Positions 1 through 8,521 are shown, counted from the first letter of the stretch. The stretch is DNA of 41,823 bases from an uncultured Prevotella sp. (GCA_900544825.1 UQWP01000025.1:1-41823), one strand, 5' to 3'. Program-made: numbers and translations. The notes: generated from the letters alone by a model not told the origin.

Positions 1-17
1 AGGAGTTTTTGCGAAAA

Positions 18-47
18 AGGGTGCGTCATGGACTTATGACACACCCT
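18..47 (-). terminator. Terminator-like hairpin downstream of rhaD
   Basis: Arms 18-29 and 36-47 pair over 12 bases around a 6-base loop. The single imperfect position is a G-U wobble when read on the minus strand but an A-C mismatch on the plus strand, so it fits minus-strand RNA best. A short T-rich stretch follows on both sides. It could serve rhaD or a converging gene outside the window. Confidence 0.5.
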
Positions 48-179
48 CTTTGTTTCACTAAACCCAAAAACTTTTACCTAATAACACTAAAACCTAATTA
101 AACCTATTACCTATAAAATGTATATCCAATAAACCTATTATATCAAAATATTACTAACAACACTATATCAACTATTCAT

Positions 180-215
180 AGAATATCAGATATTGATATC
201 AATATCTGACATTCT
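180..215. repeat. 36-bp near-perfect palindrome 3' of rhaD
   Basis: The central 24 bases (186-209) are a perfect palindrome (TCAGATATTGAT then its reverse complement). Symmetry extends to 180-215 with one mismatched pair (185/210). It lies about 30 bases beyond the rhaD stop codon in AT-rich DNA and has no U-tract, so it is not an obvious terminator. It may be a protein-binding site or an RNA-stabilising hairpin. Confidence 0.7.
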
Positions 216-243
216 TCATGTATCTGATGAACTAACCTATATC

Positions 244-1053
244 TTATCTTGGCAAATTGAAGGCCTTGGTCATCTCAGCCATCTCTTCCTGGCTCATGCC
301 ATCAGGCTCGAATCCCATACTCTTGGAATCAATGTAGATCTTCGCACTCTTAGAGAGCACATCAATCTGGTCGAAGGCATCCATTACATCCAAACCCTTG
401 GCAAAGACGCCGTGCTTCTCCCACATCACTACATCATAGTCTTCCAGCTCCTTCAGGGTTTCCTCAGCCAGCTTCAGGCTGCCTGGCAACTGATAAGGAA
501 CGATACCCAGACCGAGTGGACAGAAAGCCTTGGTCTCAGGAATCATACTCCAGAGCAGGTTGCTCAATACATCCTTGCCCATGAACTTCTTGTTGTGGCT
601 CATGGCGATGAGCTCGATAGGATGAGTATGAACAGTAGCCTTGTAGTTGGAACCCTTCTCGATGAGACGGGCATGAACGCTCAGGTGGCTTGGCAACTCT
701 GATGTAGGCATCACGGCGTTATCAGCGATGATGACATAGCTGGCGCAATCGTCGAGGATTCGGATGATAGAACCATTCTCCATAGGCCAGCGAGCCAAGT
801 CGCGCATACGCTTGCCTGTACCCTTGCAGAAGAAGTAGCAACCCTTCAAGGCTGGCAATGCTGTACCAATCTGCTTTACTTCGCTGATGGCAGGCAAAGC
901 CTTGATCTCGTCATCTACTAAGTCGGTGATGTTCACGGTGATGTTACCACCATTACGCTCAGCCCAACCATTCTGCCAGAGGTATCCGGCAACTTCTGCT
1001 ATCTTCTCGACCTCCTTTTTCAAGGCAGGACGACCTTCTAATACGCTATTCAT
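244..1053 (-). CDS. rhaD: Rhamnulose-1-phosphate aldolase (RhaD)
   Basis: Class II zinc aldolase that cleaves L-rhamnulose-1-phosphate to dihydroxyacetone phosphate and L-lactaldehyde in the cytoplasm, the last step specific to rhamnose catabolism. The protein is 269 aa, near the 274 aa of E. coli RhaD. His142 and His144 (HTHP), His214 (EKHG) and Glu119 match the zinc ligands and catalytic Glu of the family. I chose the ATG at 1053 (MNSVLEGR) over an upstream in-frame ATG at 1119, because the upstream codons cover the promoter and match nothing in the family. A promoter lies at 1090-1119. The gene stands alone here; any rhaI or rhaK would be outside the window. Its nearness to the GH106 rhamnosidase suggests that it uses rhamnose released from pectin. 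Confidence 0.93.
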   Translation of the reverse strand: MNSVLEGRPALKKEVEKIAEVAGYLWQNGWAERNGGNITVNITDLVDDEIKALPAISEVKQIGTALPALKGCYFFCKGTGKRMRDLARWPMENGSIIRILDDCASYVIIADNAVMPTSELPSHLSVHARLIEKGSNYKATVHTHPIELIAMSHNKKFMGKDVLSNLLWSMIPETKAFCPLGLGIVPYQLPGSLKLAEETLKELEDYDVVMWEKHGVFAKGLDVMDAFDQIDVLSKSAKIYIDSKSMGFEPDGMSQEEMAEMTKAFNLPR

Positions 1054-1089
1054 TGTAATCTTGTTATTAGCTTGTTTAAAATTTCTGCT

Positions 1090-1119
1090 GCAAAAGTAGT
1101 GATTTCTCCTCATATCCAA
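1090..1119 (-). promoter_or_regulatory. Promoter of rhaD (Bacteroidota type)
   Basis: On the minus strand, TACTTTTGC (1098 down to 1090) matches TAnnTTTGC. A TTG lies 18 bases upstream (1119-1117). The start codon is about 37 bases downstream. Confidence 0.6.
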
Positions 1120-1182
1120 CCTATTCTTTTGATATTTGGGCTATGACATTTGGCATAACCCTCAAAATCGTGAAAAAAACAG

Positions 1183-1218
1183 AAGGCGGCTCCTTGCATC
1201 ACGCAAGAAAACCGCCTT
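1183..1218 (-). terminator. Terminator of the BlaI/BlaR1 operon
   Basis: AAGGCGG (1183-1189) pairs with CCGCCTT (1212-1218), with an inner CTTGC/GCAAG stem. On the minus strand the hairpin is followed by CTG and a run of seven T, in the right place to end the transcript of the BlaR1-like gene before the rhaD promoter. Confidence 0.75.
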
Positions 1219-1333
1219 TTTCATTCTACATACCAATAGAAAATTCATACTCTATTGATGAGATGAGATTTATGCTCTTTTTTATTGAGTTGAGATTTAT
1301 GCTCTTTTTATAACCCGAAATTGATATTCTATT

Positions 1334-2770
1334 TTACTTCTTTCCTGGGGTTACATCTTTATAAAGAGAGAATACAACAGGGATGGTATATCTTACATTT
1401 ACCGGTTTACCATCCTGTGTACCGGGAGTCCAGTTAGGCATCGCCTTCACGATTCTCAAAGCCTCGGCATCCAGTTCAGGATCTACAGATTTTACTATTC
1501 GGGCATTAGTAACGCTACCATCCTTCTGAATGACAAAGGCTATGATCACACGACCCTGCTTTTTGGCCTTGACGGCGGAAGCCGGATATTTGATGTTTGC
1601 AGCCAGATACTTCATCATCACTCCCTGACCACCAGGGAATTGCGGCATCGTCTCTGTTACATCATAAACCACATTCTTGGTTGTATCGGCTGGAGCAGTT
1701 GCGTCAGAAGCCTTTGCTTCCGCCTTCAGTTCTGCTTCCAACTTTGCCAATTCAGCAGTCTTAGCTTCTTCAGCCTTTTTGGCTTCTGCGGCAGCCTTTG
1801 CTTCTTCAGCCATCGGATTCGCCACAGCCACATCAGCATTCAGAGCCTGCTCAGCCTTCTGCTGAACCTCGGCTACTTCCGGAATCTGCTCGCCAATCTC
1901 ACGAGCCACACTCTCGATGTTGCTTACCATAAGCAACGCTCCTGCTAAAGGTGCGAAAAGGAGGTACTTCGCCTTGCCTATTTCACTTGTTCTACGTTTG
2001 TTCATCATTTTAATTCTTTTTTTAAGAGGTAATAAATTAAAATTATTAGCAATCTTGGTCGAATTCTTCGGCTGTCGATATGCCAAACCTAGAAGGTGAT
2101 ACTGATAGGATTTGCGCGCGTTACCATCAGATAATACACTTTCATCGGCTAAATATTCCAAATTCATTCTTACTTCCTGCTTCATCAGCCAGGCAAACGG
2201 ATTAAACCAGCAGACGATGGAGAAAAGCTCGGAGAAGAGGGTATCCAGGGAATGGAGACCCGAAACATGGGTGCACTCGTGAACCATCACTTCGTGCAAC
2301 TGCTTGCCCTCCAGGGTAGATGGATACATAAACACCCAGCGGAAAAAGGAGAACGGACTCCCCTCGCCTCTGAGAAGATGCACCGTGATGCCTTCCACCT
2401 CCTGCTTCCGGGAAATAACCGCAAGGCGGATGATGCTGAAGAGCTGCCATACCAAACGCAATAAGAGAACGGCTACTCCTGCCCAATAGATGCCCAGCAG
2501 CATATCCATCCAGGTTATGCTGGGAGCCTGAGCCTTTACAACCACCACGGGAGAAAACGTGTCGGCATATACATTCGCCATACTCACCATCGTTGGTGTA
2601 TCGCGTACCCAATATTCCAGATTGAGCGCCGGAACCATCAGGGCGACGGCATAGATGAGCCAAAGGGTAAGGCGGCGAAGACCGAAGAAGGTATCGCGGC
2701 TCACCGTGAGGCGATAAAAGCCATAAAGCAGCATCAGGGCTACATTGATTTTTATAAGATATATTGCCAT
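1334..2770 (-). CDS. BlaR1/MecR1-like M56 membrane peptidase with TonB C-terminal domain
   Basis: The 478-aa protein starts with several hydrophobic helices (about residues 5-20, 33-50 and 88-118). An M56 zinc-protease domain follows, with HECTH at 164-168 (HExxH) and the conserved EYLADE downstream. After another hydrophobic segment comes a low-complexity Ala/Glu/Lys linker (about 300-355). The protein ends in a TonB C-terminal-like domain (MPQFPGG, YPASAVKAKKQGRV, FVIQKDGSV, Pro-rich end). In Gram-positive BlaR1 the C-terminus is instead a penicillin-binding sensor. By analogy the peptidase would inactivate the BlaI-like repressor encoded 33 bases upstream. The signal is unknown; the TonB-like part may reach across the periplasm. 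The linker length may vary between strains. The domain calls are strong, the signalling role is inferred. Confidence 0.88.
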   Translation of the reverse strand: MAIYLIKINVALMLLYGFYRLTVSRDTFFGLRRLTLWLIYAVALMVPALNLEYWVRDTPTMVSMANVYADTFSPVVVVKAQAPSITWMDMLLGIYWAGVAVLLLRLVWQLFSIIRLAVISRKQEVEGITVHLLRGEGSPFSFFRWVFMYPSTLEGKQLHEVMVHECTHVSGLHSLDTLFSELFSIVCWFNPFAWLMKQEVRMNLEYLADESVLSDGNARKSYQYHLLGLAYRQPKNSTKIANNFNLLPLKKRIKMMNKRRTSEIGKAKYLLFAPLAGALLMVSNIESVAREIGEQIPEVAEVQQKAEQALNADVAVANPMAEEAKAAAEAKKAEEAKTAELAKLEAELKAEAKASDATAPADTTKNVVYDVTETMPQFPGGQGVMMKYLAANIKYPASAVKAKKQGRVIIAFVIQKDGSVTNARIVKSVDPELDAEALRIVKAMPNWTPGTQDGKPVNVRYTIPVVFSLYKDVTPGKK

Positions 2771-2803
2771 ACTGTTTCTATTTTTGGATATGAACTTGAT
2801 GAG

Positions 2804-3166
2804 TTATTCTTCCGAACTCTCGATTTCACGGATGATATCCTTAAGATCCTCGGGACTGATTTTCTCGTCCTTGGCAAAGAAGGAAACCATTTCCTTGAAG
2901 GAATTCTTGAAGTAATTGTTCACGAAACCCGACAGGAACTTTCGCTTGTAATCGCTCTCGGCAATGAGTGGAGAATAGACATACCCCTTGCCATCCCGCT
3001 CCGCCTTGACGTATTCCTTGCGCTTCAGATTGTTCACAATAGAAGCCACGGTAGTATAAGGTGGACGAGGTTCCGGCAACAATTCCATAATCTGCTTCAC
3101 GGCACATCGTCCCAATCGCCATATCCGAAGCATAATATCTTCTTCCTGATTCGTCAGTTTTTCCAT
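2804..3166 (-). CDS. BlaI/MecI-family transcriptional repressor
   Basis: A 120-aa winged-helix repressor, the usual BlaI length. The N-terminus (LTNQEEDIMLRIWRLG) and the recognition region (PYTTVASIVNNLKRKEYV) are typical, followed by a C-terminal dimerisation helix (FAKDEKISPEDLKDIIREIE). It is the first gene of an operon with the BlaR1-like peptidase, 33 bases apart. In this family BlaI dimers block promoters until cleaved by the partner peptidase. Three matching palindromes upstream, one touching the -7 element, make autorepression likely. No beta-lactamase gene is nearby, so the pair probably controls something else, perhaps only itself and genes elsewhere. Confidence 0.9.
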   Translation of the reverse strand: MEKLTNQEEDIMLRIWRLGRCAVKQIMELLPEPRPPYTTVASIVNNLKRKEYVKAERDGKGYVYSPLIAESDYKRKFLSGFVNNYFKNSFKEMVSFFAKDEKISPEDLKDIIREIESSEE

Positions 3167-3217
3167 ATTTCTATCTTTATTCTTTTAAATTCAACATTCT
3201 TGTTTCTAAATCACGCT

Positions 3218-3249
3218 GCAAATCTACGAACTTTTCGTATAACAACAAA
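3218..3249 (-). promoter_or_regulatory. Promoter of the BlaI/BlaR1 operon
   Basis: On the minus strand, TTTG (3249-3246), a 19-base spacer and TAGATTTGC (3226-3218) form a full Bacteroidota consensus promoter. The start codon of the BlaI-like gene is about 50 bases downstream. The operator at 3225-3239 overlaps the -7 element by two bases and fills much of the spacer. Confidence 0.75.
3225..3239. promoter_or_regulatory. BlaI-like operator, copy 1
   Basis: TACGAACTTTTCGTA is a perfect palindrome around a 3-base centre. It sits between the -33 and -7 elements of the BlaI/BlaR1 promoter, which fits direct blockage by a bound dimer. Confidence 0.7.
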
Positions 3250-3294
3250 AGAATCTGCGTTAAAAAACATAAATAAAGCTATATTTTAACGTTT

Positions 3295-3309
3295 TACGAA
3301 CTTTTCGTA
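3295..3309. promoter_or_regulatory. BlaI-like operator, copy 2
   Basis: Identical 15-mer TACGAACTTTTCGTA, 70 bases from copy 1, upstream of the BlaI/BlaR1 promoter and between it and the divergent GH2 gene. Confidence 0.65.
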
Positions 3310-3328
3310 ACACAGAAATACAGATTCT

Positions 3329-3343
3329 TACGAGATTGTCGTA
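3329..3343. promoter_or_regulatory. BlaI-like operator, copy 3
   Basis: TACGAGATTGTCGTA keeps TACGA-N5-TCGTA with altered central bases, 34 bases from copy 2. It lies about 90 bases upstream of the GH2 -7 element, so it could influence the divergent promoter, though it does not overlap it. Confidence 0.6.
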
Positions 3344-3432
3344 GAAATCACATAAAGAGAGTAAATATATAACAATGTACATAAATACATAAGTTAGTAC
3401 AATATCCCATATCAAAAACCAATTGTTTTCAT

Positions 3433-3441
3433 TATCTTTGC
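3433..3441 (+). promoter_or_regulatory. Promoter -7 element of the pectin operon
   Basis: TATCTTTGC matches TAnnTTTGC, 43 bases before the ATG of the GH2 gene. No convincing -33 element is seen at the usual spacing, so the promoter may need an activator. Confidence 0.55.
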
Positions 3442-3483
3442 AGAAGATAATTAATAACGCAACAAAACAATCCAAGCAAAACA

Positions 3484-6400
3484 ATGAGAAAAAGACTATT
3501 ACTGTTGCTGCTTGCAATCATCGCTATCGTGAATGCAAACGCAGTAGAACGAACCAAGCTCAACTTCAATGGAGGTTGGTTGCTCAAGGTGGGTGACTTG
3601 AAAAGCGCCGAGTCGTCCAGCTACAACGACAAGGGTTGGAAACAGATTACGCTGCCTCGTGCCTTCAACGAGAAAGAAGCGTTCAAGGTTTCCATTGAAC
3701 ACCTCAGCGACACCATCATGTGGTATCGTAAGCACTTCCATATCCAGGAAGTGGGCGACCGCAAGTATTTCATCGAATTCGAGGGCGTACGCTTCGGTGC
3801 CGACATCTGGCTCAATGGCAAGAAAGTGGGATATACCGAGAATGGTGTGATGGCAAGCGGTTTCGACCTTACACCTTATATTATAAAGGGCGAGAACGTT
3901 ATCGCCGTACGTGTAGATAACTCCTGGGACTATCGTGAGCGCACCACCGGCCAGCGCTTCCAGTGGAACGACAAGAACTTCAATGCCAACTATGGCGGTA
4001 TTCCGAAGAACGTGTTCCTCCACATCACCGACAAGCTCTATCAGACCCTTCCGCTTTACAATAATCTCAAGACCACGGGTACCTACATCTATGGTTCCAA
4101 CTATGATATTGCGGGAAAGAAGGTAACGGTGAATGCTGAATCGCAGGTAAGAAATGAGGATTCCAAGCCTCGCTCTTTCCGCTTCTTCGCCAAGATTCTG
4201 GATGCAGACGGCAAGGAAGTGGGGCATTTCGATGGCGAGAGATACACCTTGAAGCCAGGTGAAACCAAGACCGTGAAGGTGAGCGGACTCCTGAACAACG
4301 CTCACTTCTGGAGTTGGGGATATGGCTATCTCTACACCGTGAAGACCCTCTTGAAGGCAGACGACGGCAGCAAAATAGACGATGTAGTGACCAAGACCGG
4401 TTTTCGCAAGACCCAGTTTGGCGAAGGCAAGTTCTATCTCAACGACCGTGCCATCATGATGCACGGCTATGCGCAGCGCACCTCCAACGAGTGGCCTGGC
4501 GTGGGCATGAGCGTTCCTGCCTGGCTGAGCGACTACAGCAACAAGCTGATGGTGGAATCGGGCGGTAACCTGGTTCGCTGGATGCATGTCTGCCCTTGGA
4601 AACAGGATATCGAGAGCTGCGACCGAGTGGGCTTGATTCAGGCAATGCCAGCCGGTGATGCCGAGAAGGATGTCTTCGACCGCAGATGGGAACAGCGTCT
4701 GGAACTGATGAAGGAAGCCATCATCTACAACCGCAACAACCCTAGTATCATCTTCTACGAGAGCGGCAACAAGGGCGTGAGCCGCGAGCACATGTTGCAG
4801 ATGAAAGCCATCCGCGACGAATTCGATCCTCACGGCGGAAAAGCCAGCGGCAGTAGAGAGATGCTCAACATCAATGAGGCTGAGTATGGTGGCGAGATGC
4901 TTTACATCAACAAGAGCAAGAAGCACCCGATGTGGTCGATGGAGTATCATCGCGATGAGGGCTTGCGCAAATACTGGGATGAGCAGAGCTATCCTTACCA
5001 CAAGGAAGGCGACGGACCGTTGTATCGCGGCAAACCTGCCTTTGAATACAACCACAACATGGATACCTTTGCTGCAAGCATGGTAGAGCGTTGGTTTGAA
5101 TACTGGCAGGAGCGTCCGGGCACCGGCAAGCGAGTAAGCGATGGCGGTACCAAGATTGTCTTCTCGGATACCAACACCCATCATCGTGGTGAGGCCAACT
5201 ACCGTTCGAGCGGTGTAACCGATGCGATGCGCATTCCGAAGGATGCCTTCTTCGCTCATCAGGTGATGTGGGATGGCTGGATATCTCCAGAAAAGGATGC
5301 CACCTACATCGTGGGTCATTGGAACTACAAGCCAGGCACCATCAAGCAGACAGAATATGTGGTAAGTACCGGCGACGAGGTTGAACTCTTCGTCAACGGC
5401 AAGAGCCTGGGCATGGGCGAACGCAGCAACCAGTGGCTCTTTACCTGGAAGAACGTACCTTTCGAGGCAGGAAAGATTGAGGCTGTGGCTTATACATACG
5501 ATAAGTCTGATAAGAAATCAAAAGATGCCAAGACCAAGAAGGAGACAAGCCGTTATGCCATAGAAACTGCGGGCGAACCTCATCACATCAAGCTCACCAG
5601 CATCCAGAATCCGGAAGGTTTCAAGGCTGATGGTGCCGACATGGCGCTCATCCAGGTAGAGGTGGTTGATAAGCAGGGCAGACGCTGTCCGCTCGACAAC
5701 CGCACCATCCACTTCAACTATCAGGGCGAAATGGAATGGATTGGCGGATTGGCAACTCCTAACGAGGAAACCAAGAAGGAACTTGCAGCCAAGAAGCAGA
5801 GTCTCGTGGTAGATAAGAACGAGACCGCAGAGCAGAAGGCAGCCCGCAAGGCAGCTGATATTCTCGATTCAACAGATAGTGATAACACTTTTGATAATTA
5901 CATCGGAAAGATTGATTTGCCTGTAGAGTGCGGTGTAAACAGAGTTTTGATCCGCAGTACTGTGAACCCAGGAAACATCACAATCTGTGCTGGTGCTGAT
6001 GGAATCAAGGGCGTGGCAAGCATCAACTTGAAGACAAATAAAGTGGACATCGAGCACTATCTGCCTCAGTTCAGCTTGAAGGGCGACCTTTCTCGTGGAG
6101 AAACTCCATCTACTCCATCCTATACCGACATCAAGGAGACCATCGATATCACTGGTGCCACTGCAGGCGTAAACCAGGAAGATGCCCAGAAGACCTTCGA
6201 CGACGATGAAACTTCCGAATGGAAGAGCGATGGAAAGCCAGAGAATGCCTGGATCACCTATCAGTTTGCCAAGAAAGAGAAGGTGGATGAAATCACCATG
6301 AAGCTCACGGGCTGGAGAGACAAGATGTATCCACTCGCCATCTTTGCCGGCAAGAAGAAGGTTTGGGAGGGTTACACCTACGCCTGCCTCGGCTATGTTC

Positions 6401-6594
6401 ACATCAAGATAGACAAGCCGGTGAAGGCGAAGGATATCACCATCAAGATGATAGGCGATGCCAAGAGCAAGACCCAGCTCAGCGATACCAAGGAGCTGGC
6501 GGGCGGCAAGGCAAGCACCCTCGATTTCATCGGAATCAAGAAGGGCAAGCCGGTATTGAGAATCGTAGAGATTGATTTTCTGAAGAACAAGTAG
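3484..6594 (+). CDS. Secreted GH2-family glycoside hydrolase with C-terminal F5/8-like domain
   Basis: A 1036-aa protein with a signal peptide (about 1-20, ending NANA). It then has a GH2 sugar-binding domain (about 25-185), an immunoglobulin-like domain (about 200-300), a (beta/alpha)8 catalytic domain (about 305-600), GH2 C-terminal Ig-like domains (about 610-760) and an F5/8-type carbohydrate-binding domain near the end. The nucleophile region FEYNH (Glu521) is kept. The usual acid/base motif GNE is GNK here (Asn429-Lys430, with Glu426 nearby), so the mechanism or activity is uncertain. GH2 members in rhamnogalacturonan loci often act on beta-galactosyl or similar side chains. It is the first gene of the plus-strand pectin cluster; the next gene follows after 40 bases. 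Confidence 0.88.
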   Translation: MRKRLLLLLLAIIAIVNANAVERTKLNFNGGWLLKVGDLKSAESSSYNDKGWKQITLPRAFNEKEAFKVSIEHLSDTIMWYRKHFHIQEVGDRKYFIEFEGVRFGADIWLNGKKVGYTENGVMASGFDLTPYIIKGENVIAVRVDNSWDYRERTTGQRFQWNDKNFNANYGGIPKNVFLHITDKLYQTLPLYNNLKTTGTYIYGSNYDIAGKKVTVNAESQVRNEDSKPRSFRFFAKILDADGKEVGHFDGERYTLKPGETKTVKVSGLLNNAHFWSWGYGYLYTVKTLLKADDGSKIDDVVTKTGFRKTQFGEGKFYLNDRAIMMHGYAQRTSNEWPGVGMSVPAWLSDYSNKLMVESGGNLVRWMHVCPWKQDIESCDRVGLIQAMPAGDAEKDVFDRRWEQRLELMKEAIIYNRNNPSIIFYESGNKGVSREHMLQMKAIRDEFDPHGGKASGSREMLNINEAEYGGEMLYINKSKKHPMWSMEYHRDEGLRKYWDEQSYPYHKEGDGPLYRGKPAFEYNHNMDTFAASMVERWFEYWQERPGTGKRVSDGGTKIVFSDTNTHHRGEANYRSSGVTDAMRIPKDAFFAHQVMWDGWISPEKDATYIVGHWNYKPGTIKQTEYVVSTGDEVELFVNGKSLGMGERSNQWLFTWKNVPFEAGKIEAVAYTYDKSDKKSKDAKTKKETSRYAIETAGEPHHIKLTSIQNPEGFKADGADMALIQVEVVDKQGRRCPLDNRTIHFNYQGEMEWIGGLATPNEETKKELAAKKQSLVVDKNETAEQKAARKAADILDSTDSDNTFDNYIGKIDLPVECGVNRVLIRSTVNPGNITICAGADGIKGVASINLKTNKVDIEHYLPQFSLKGDLSRGETPSTPSYTDIKETIDITGATAGVNQEDAQKTFDDDETSEWKSDGKPENAWITYQFAKKEKVDEITMKLTGWRDKMYPLAIFAGKKKVWEGYTYACLGYVHIKIDKPVKAKDITIKMIGDAKSKTQLSDTKELAGGKASTLDFIGIKKGKPVLRIVEIDFLKNK

Positions 6595-6634
6595 GCTGAG
6601 TAAAAATGACACAACATAACAATACAATCAGAAG

Positions 6635-7510
6635 ATGAAGAAATTAATCTGCATTTTATTCGCAACCCTGAGCCTGATGCCAGTGGCAGCCAAGAAACAG
6701 CCTGCCGTAGTAATCCTCACCGCAGGTCAGTCGAACACCGATGGACGAGTGATGAACTCTGAACTTCCAGCCGAGATTCAACAGCAGAAATACAAGTACT
6801 GCCAGTGGAGCTTCGGTTCCAGCAGCCTCTCGGGCGAAGGCAAGTTCGAGACCTTCTGGCCTCGCATCAACAACAAGAACAAGTCGGGCCGCTGGGCTTA
6901 CGATGCCATCGTATATTGGAACGTAGAGAAGAAACTGAAGAAGAATTTCTACGTCATCAAGGAGAGTCTCGGTGGTACAGCCATCGATACGCTCTGCACC
7001 AGCACCAGCAAGCAATATTGGAATGCATCGCCTGAATATCTCGCCAAGAACGTTGCCTCAGACAAAGGCGGAAAGAGTCTGCTCAAGGCCTTCACCGAGA
7101 ATATCGGTGCCTGCATCGACAACCAGCTGAGCCATCTGCCAGAGGGATATGACATCAAATTCATGCTCTGGCATCAGGGAGAAAGCGACCGCCATCAGGC
7201 TAAAAACTACTATCACAACCTGAAGCAGATGCTCACTTATATCCGCACTTATCTCGTAGAGAAAACAGGCAAAAAGAAGTATGCCAACCTACCTATTATA
7301 ATAGGTGGAATCTCGCACAAGAGCAAGCAGTGGAGCCAAGGCGTGGAAGATGCCCAGCATAGACTCGCCCAGGAGGATAAGAACATCTATGTGGTAGATG
7401 TGCCGAACGCCAGCCTGCGCAGCGATGTTCTCCATTTCGATGCCGAGGGTGCTCAGGAGTTAGGCAACAAAATGTTCCAGCTCATCGAGAAGAAGAAACT
7501 TCTCAAATAA
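6635..7510 (+). CDS. Secreted SGNH/sialate-O-acetylesterase-like carbohydrate esterase
   Basis: A 291-aa protein with a signal peptide (about 1-19). The nucleophile motif GQSN (Ser33), the block WHQGESD and the catalytic His267 in LHFD are those of the sialate O-acetylesterase/CE6-like SGNH family. Such enzymes remove acetyl groups from plant polysaccharides. Here the likely role is deacetylating rhamnogalacturonan or its oligosaccharides in the periplasm so that the neighbouring GH enzymes can act. Linkage specificity cannot be read from sequence. It lies 40 bases after the GH2 gene and 42 bases before the deacetylase, fitting one transcript. Confidence 0.85.
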   Translation: MKKLICILFATLSLMPVAAKKQPAVVILTAGQSNTDGRVMNSELPAEIQQQKYKYCQWSFGSSSLSGEGKFETFWPRINNKNKSGRWAYDAIVYWNVEKKLKKNFYVIKESLGGTAIDTLCTSTSKQYWNASPEYLAKNVASDKGGKSLLKAFTENIGACIDNQLSHLPEGYDIKFMLWHQGESDRHQAKNYYHNLKQMLTYIRTYLVEKTGKKKYANLPIIIGGISHKSKQWSQGVEDAQHRLAQEDKNIYVVDVPNASLRSDVLHFDAEGAQELGNKMFQLIEKKKLLK

Positions 7511-7552
7511 AAGTTAGATATTTGTTACACTTATAGGTTTAAGATACCACTT

Positions 7553-8500
7553 ATGAGGTTAATTGGTTTATTTTTAGTTTGTTGCTTGAGCATGGTACCT
7601 TCGGGTATCCATGCTCAAAAAATTTCCATCGCCAAGTATGTCGACAACTGTCAGGCTGCCATCTCCTTCACTTTCGATGATGGATTGAAGGAGCAATACT
7701 CCATCCTCTTCCCAAAGATGAAAGAACTGGGTATCAAGGGCACCTTCTGCCTCATCGGTTCCCGTATGGAGTTTCAACCCAAAAATCCTGAGAAACAGAC
7801 CTTCTCTTGGGAACAGGCTAAGGAAATGGCACAGGACGGGCAGGAGATGACGAGTCATGGCTACAATCACAAGAACGTTACTAAGCTGACGGCAGAAGAG
7901 CTGCGCTACGAGGTGCAGCACAACGATACACTCATCTATCAGCACACCGGCATCTTCCCCCGCACCTATTTCTATCCAGGCAACAGGAAGAGCGACGAGG
8001 CGGTGGCATATTGCAGCAAAGACCGTGTGGGAATGCGAATCTTTCAGGTAAGTCTTGGCAGCAAGCGCACCCAGGAATGGTTTGAGAATTACCTGCAAGG
8101 AGTGATAGATAAAGGTGAATGGGCAGTAACGATGACCCACGGCATCCGCATGGGCTACGACAGTTTCGGCGACGAGACCCGCCTATGGAAGATGTTTGAT
8201 TACGCCCTGGAGCAAGCCCGAAGCGGGAAGCTCTGGATTGCTACCTTCCATGATGTAGCGGCATACCAGCAGGAGCGTGACAACACCACCCTGAAGATAA
8301 AAACCAGGAAGAACCAAGTGGTGGTTACCCCGAAGATGAAACTCAACAAAGACATCTTTCAGATGCCACTCACCCTGGTTTTGGATTTCCAACCCGTCAA
8401 GGCGATGCAGGACGGAAGGGAGATTCCTGTCAAATACAGAAACAAGAAATATCTGATTCAGATAGAACCATCAAAAGGAAAGGTGATCATCAGCCGATGA
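7553..8500 (+). CDS. Secreted polysaccharide deacetylase (NodB/CE4-like)
   Basis: A 315-aa protein with a signal peptide ending near residue 21 (GIHAQ). The NodB domain has FTFDDG (Asp42, Asp43), SHGYNH (His102 and His106, metal ligands) and a tyrosine/proline motif (RTYFYPGN) in the expected order. CE4 enzymes are metal-dependent de-N- or de-O-acetylases. A C-terminal beta-rich tail of about 80 residues follows the catalytic domain. In this cluster it probably removes acetyl groups from pectin, a less usual place for CE4 than SGNH esterases, so its substrate is open. It is the last gene before a terminator at 8522-8550. Confidence 0.83.
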   Translation: MRLIGLFLVCCLSMVPSGIHAQKISIAKYVDNCQAAISFTFDDGLKEQYSILFPKMKELGIKGTFCLIGSRMEFQPKNPEKQTFSWEQAKEMAQDGQEMTSHGYNHKNVTKLTAEELRYEVQHNDTLIYQHTGIFPRTYFYPGNRKSDEAVAYCSKDRVGMRIFQVSLGSKRTQEWFENYLQGVIDKGEWAVTMTHGIRMGYDSFGDETRLWKMFDYALEQARSGKLWIATFHDVAAYQQERDNTTLKIKTRKNQVVVTPKMKLNKDIFQMPLTLVLDFQPVKAMQDGREIPVKYRNKKYLIQIEPSKGKVIISR

Positions 8501-8521
8501 CCACCTTTTTCTTTTCTTGAT

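Noticed and set aside
3499..5319. Long minus-strand frame (606 aa) opposite the GH2 gene
   Set aside because: Antisense shadow caused by codon bias in the GH2 gene; no family features or start signals.
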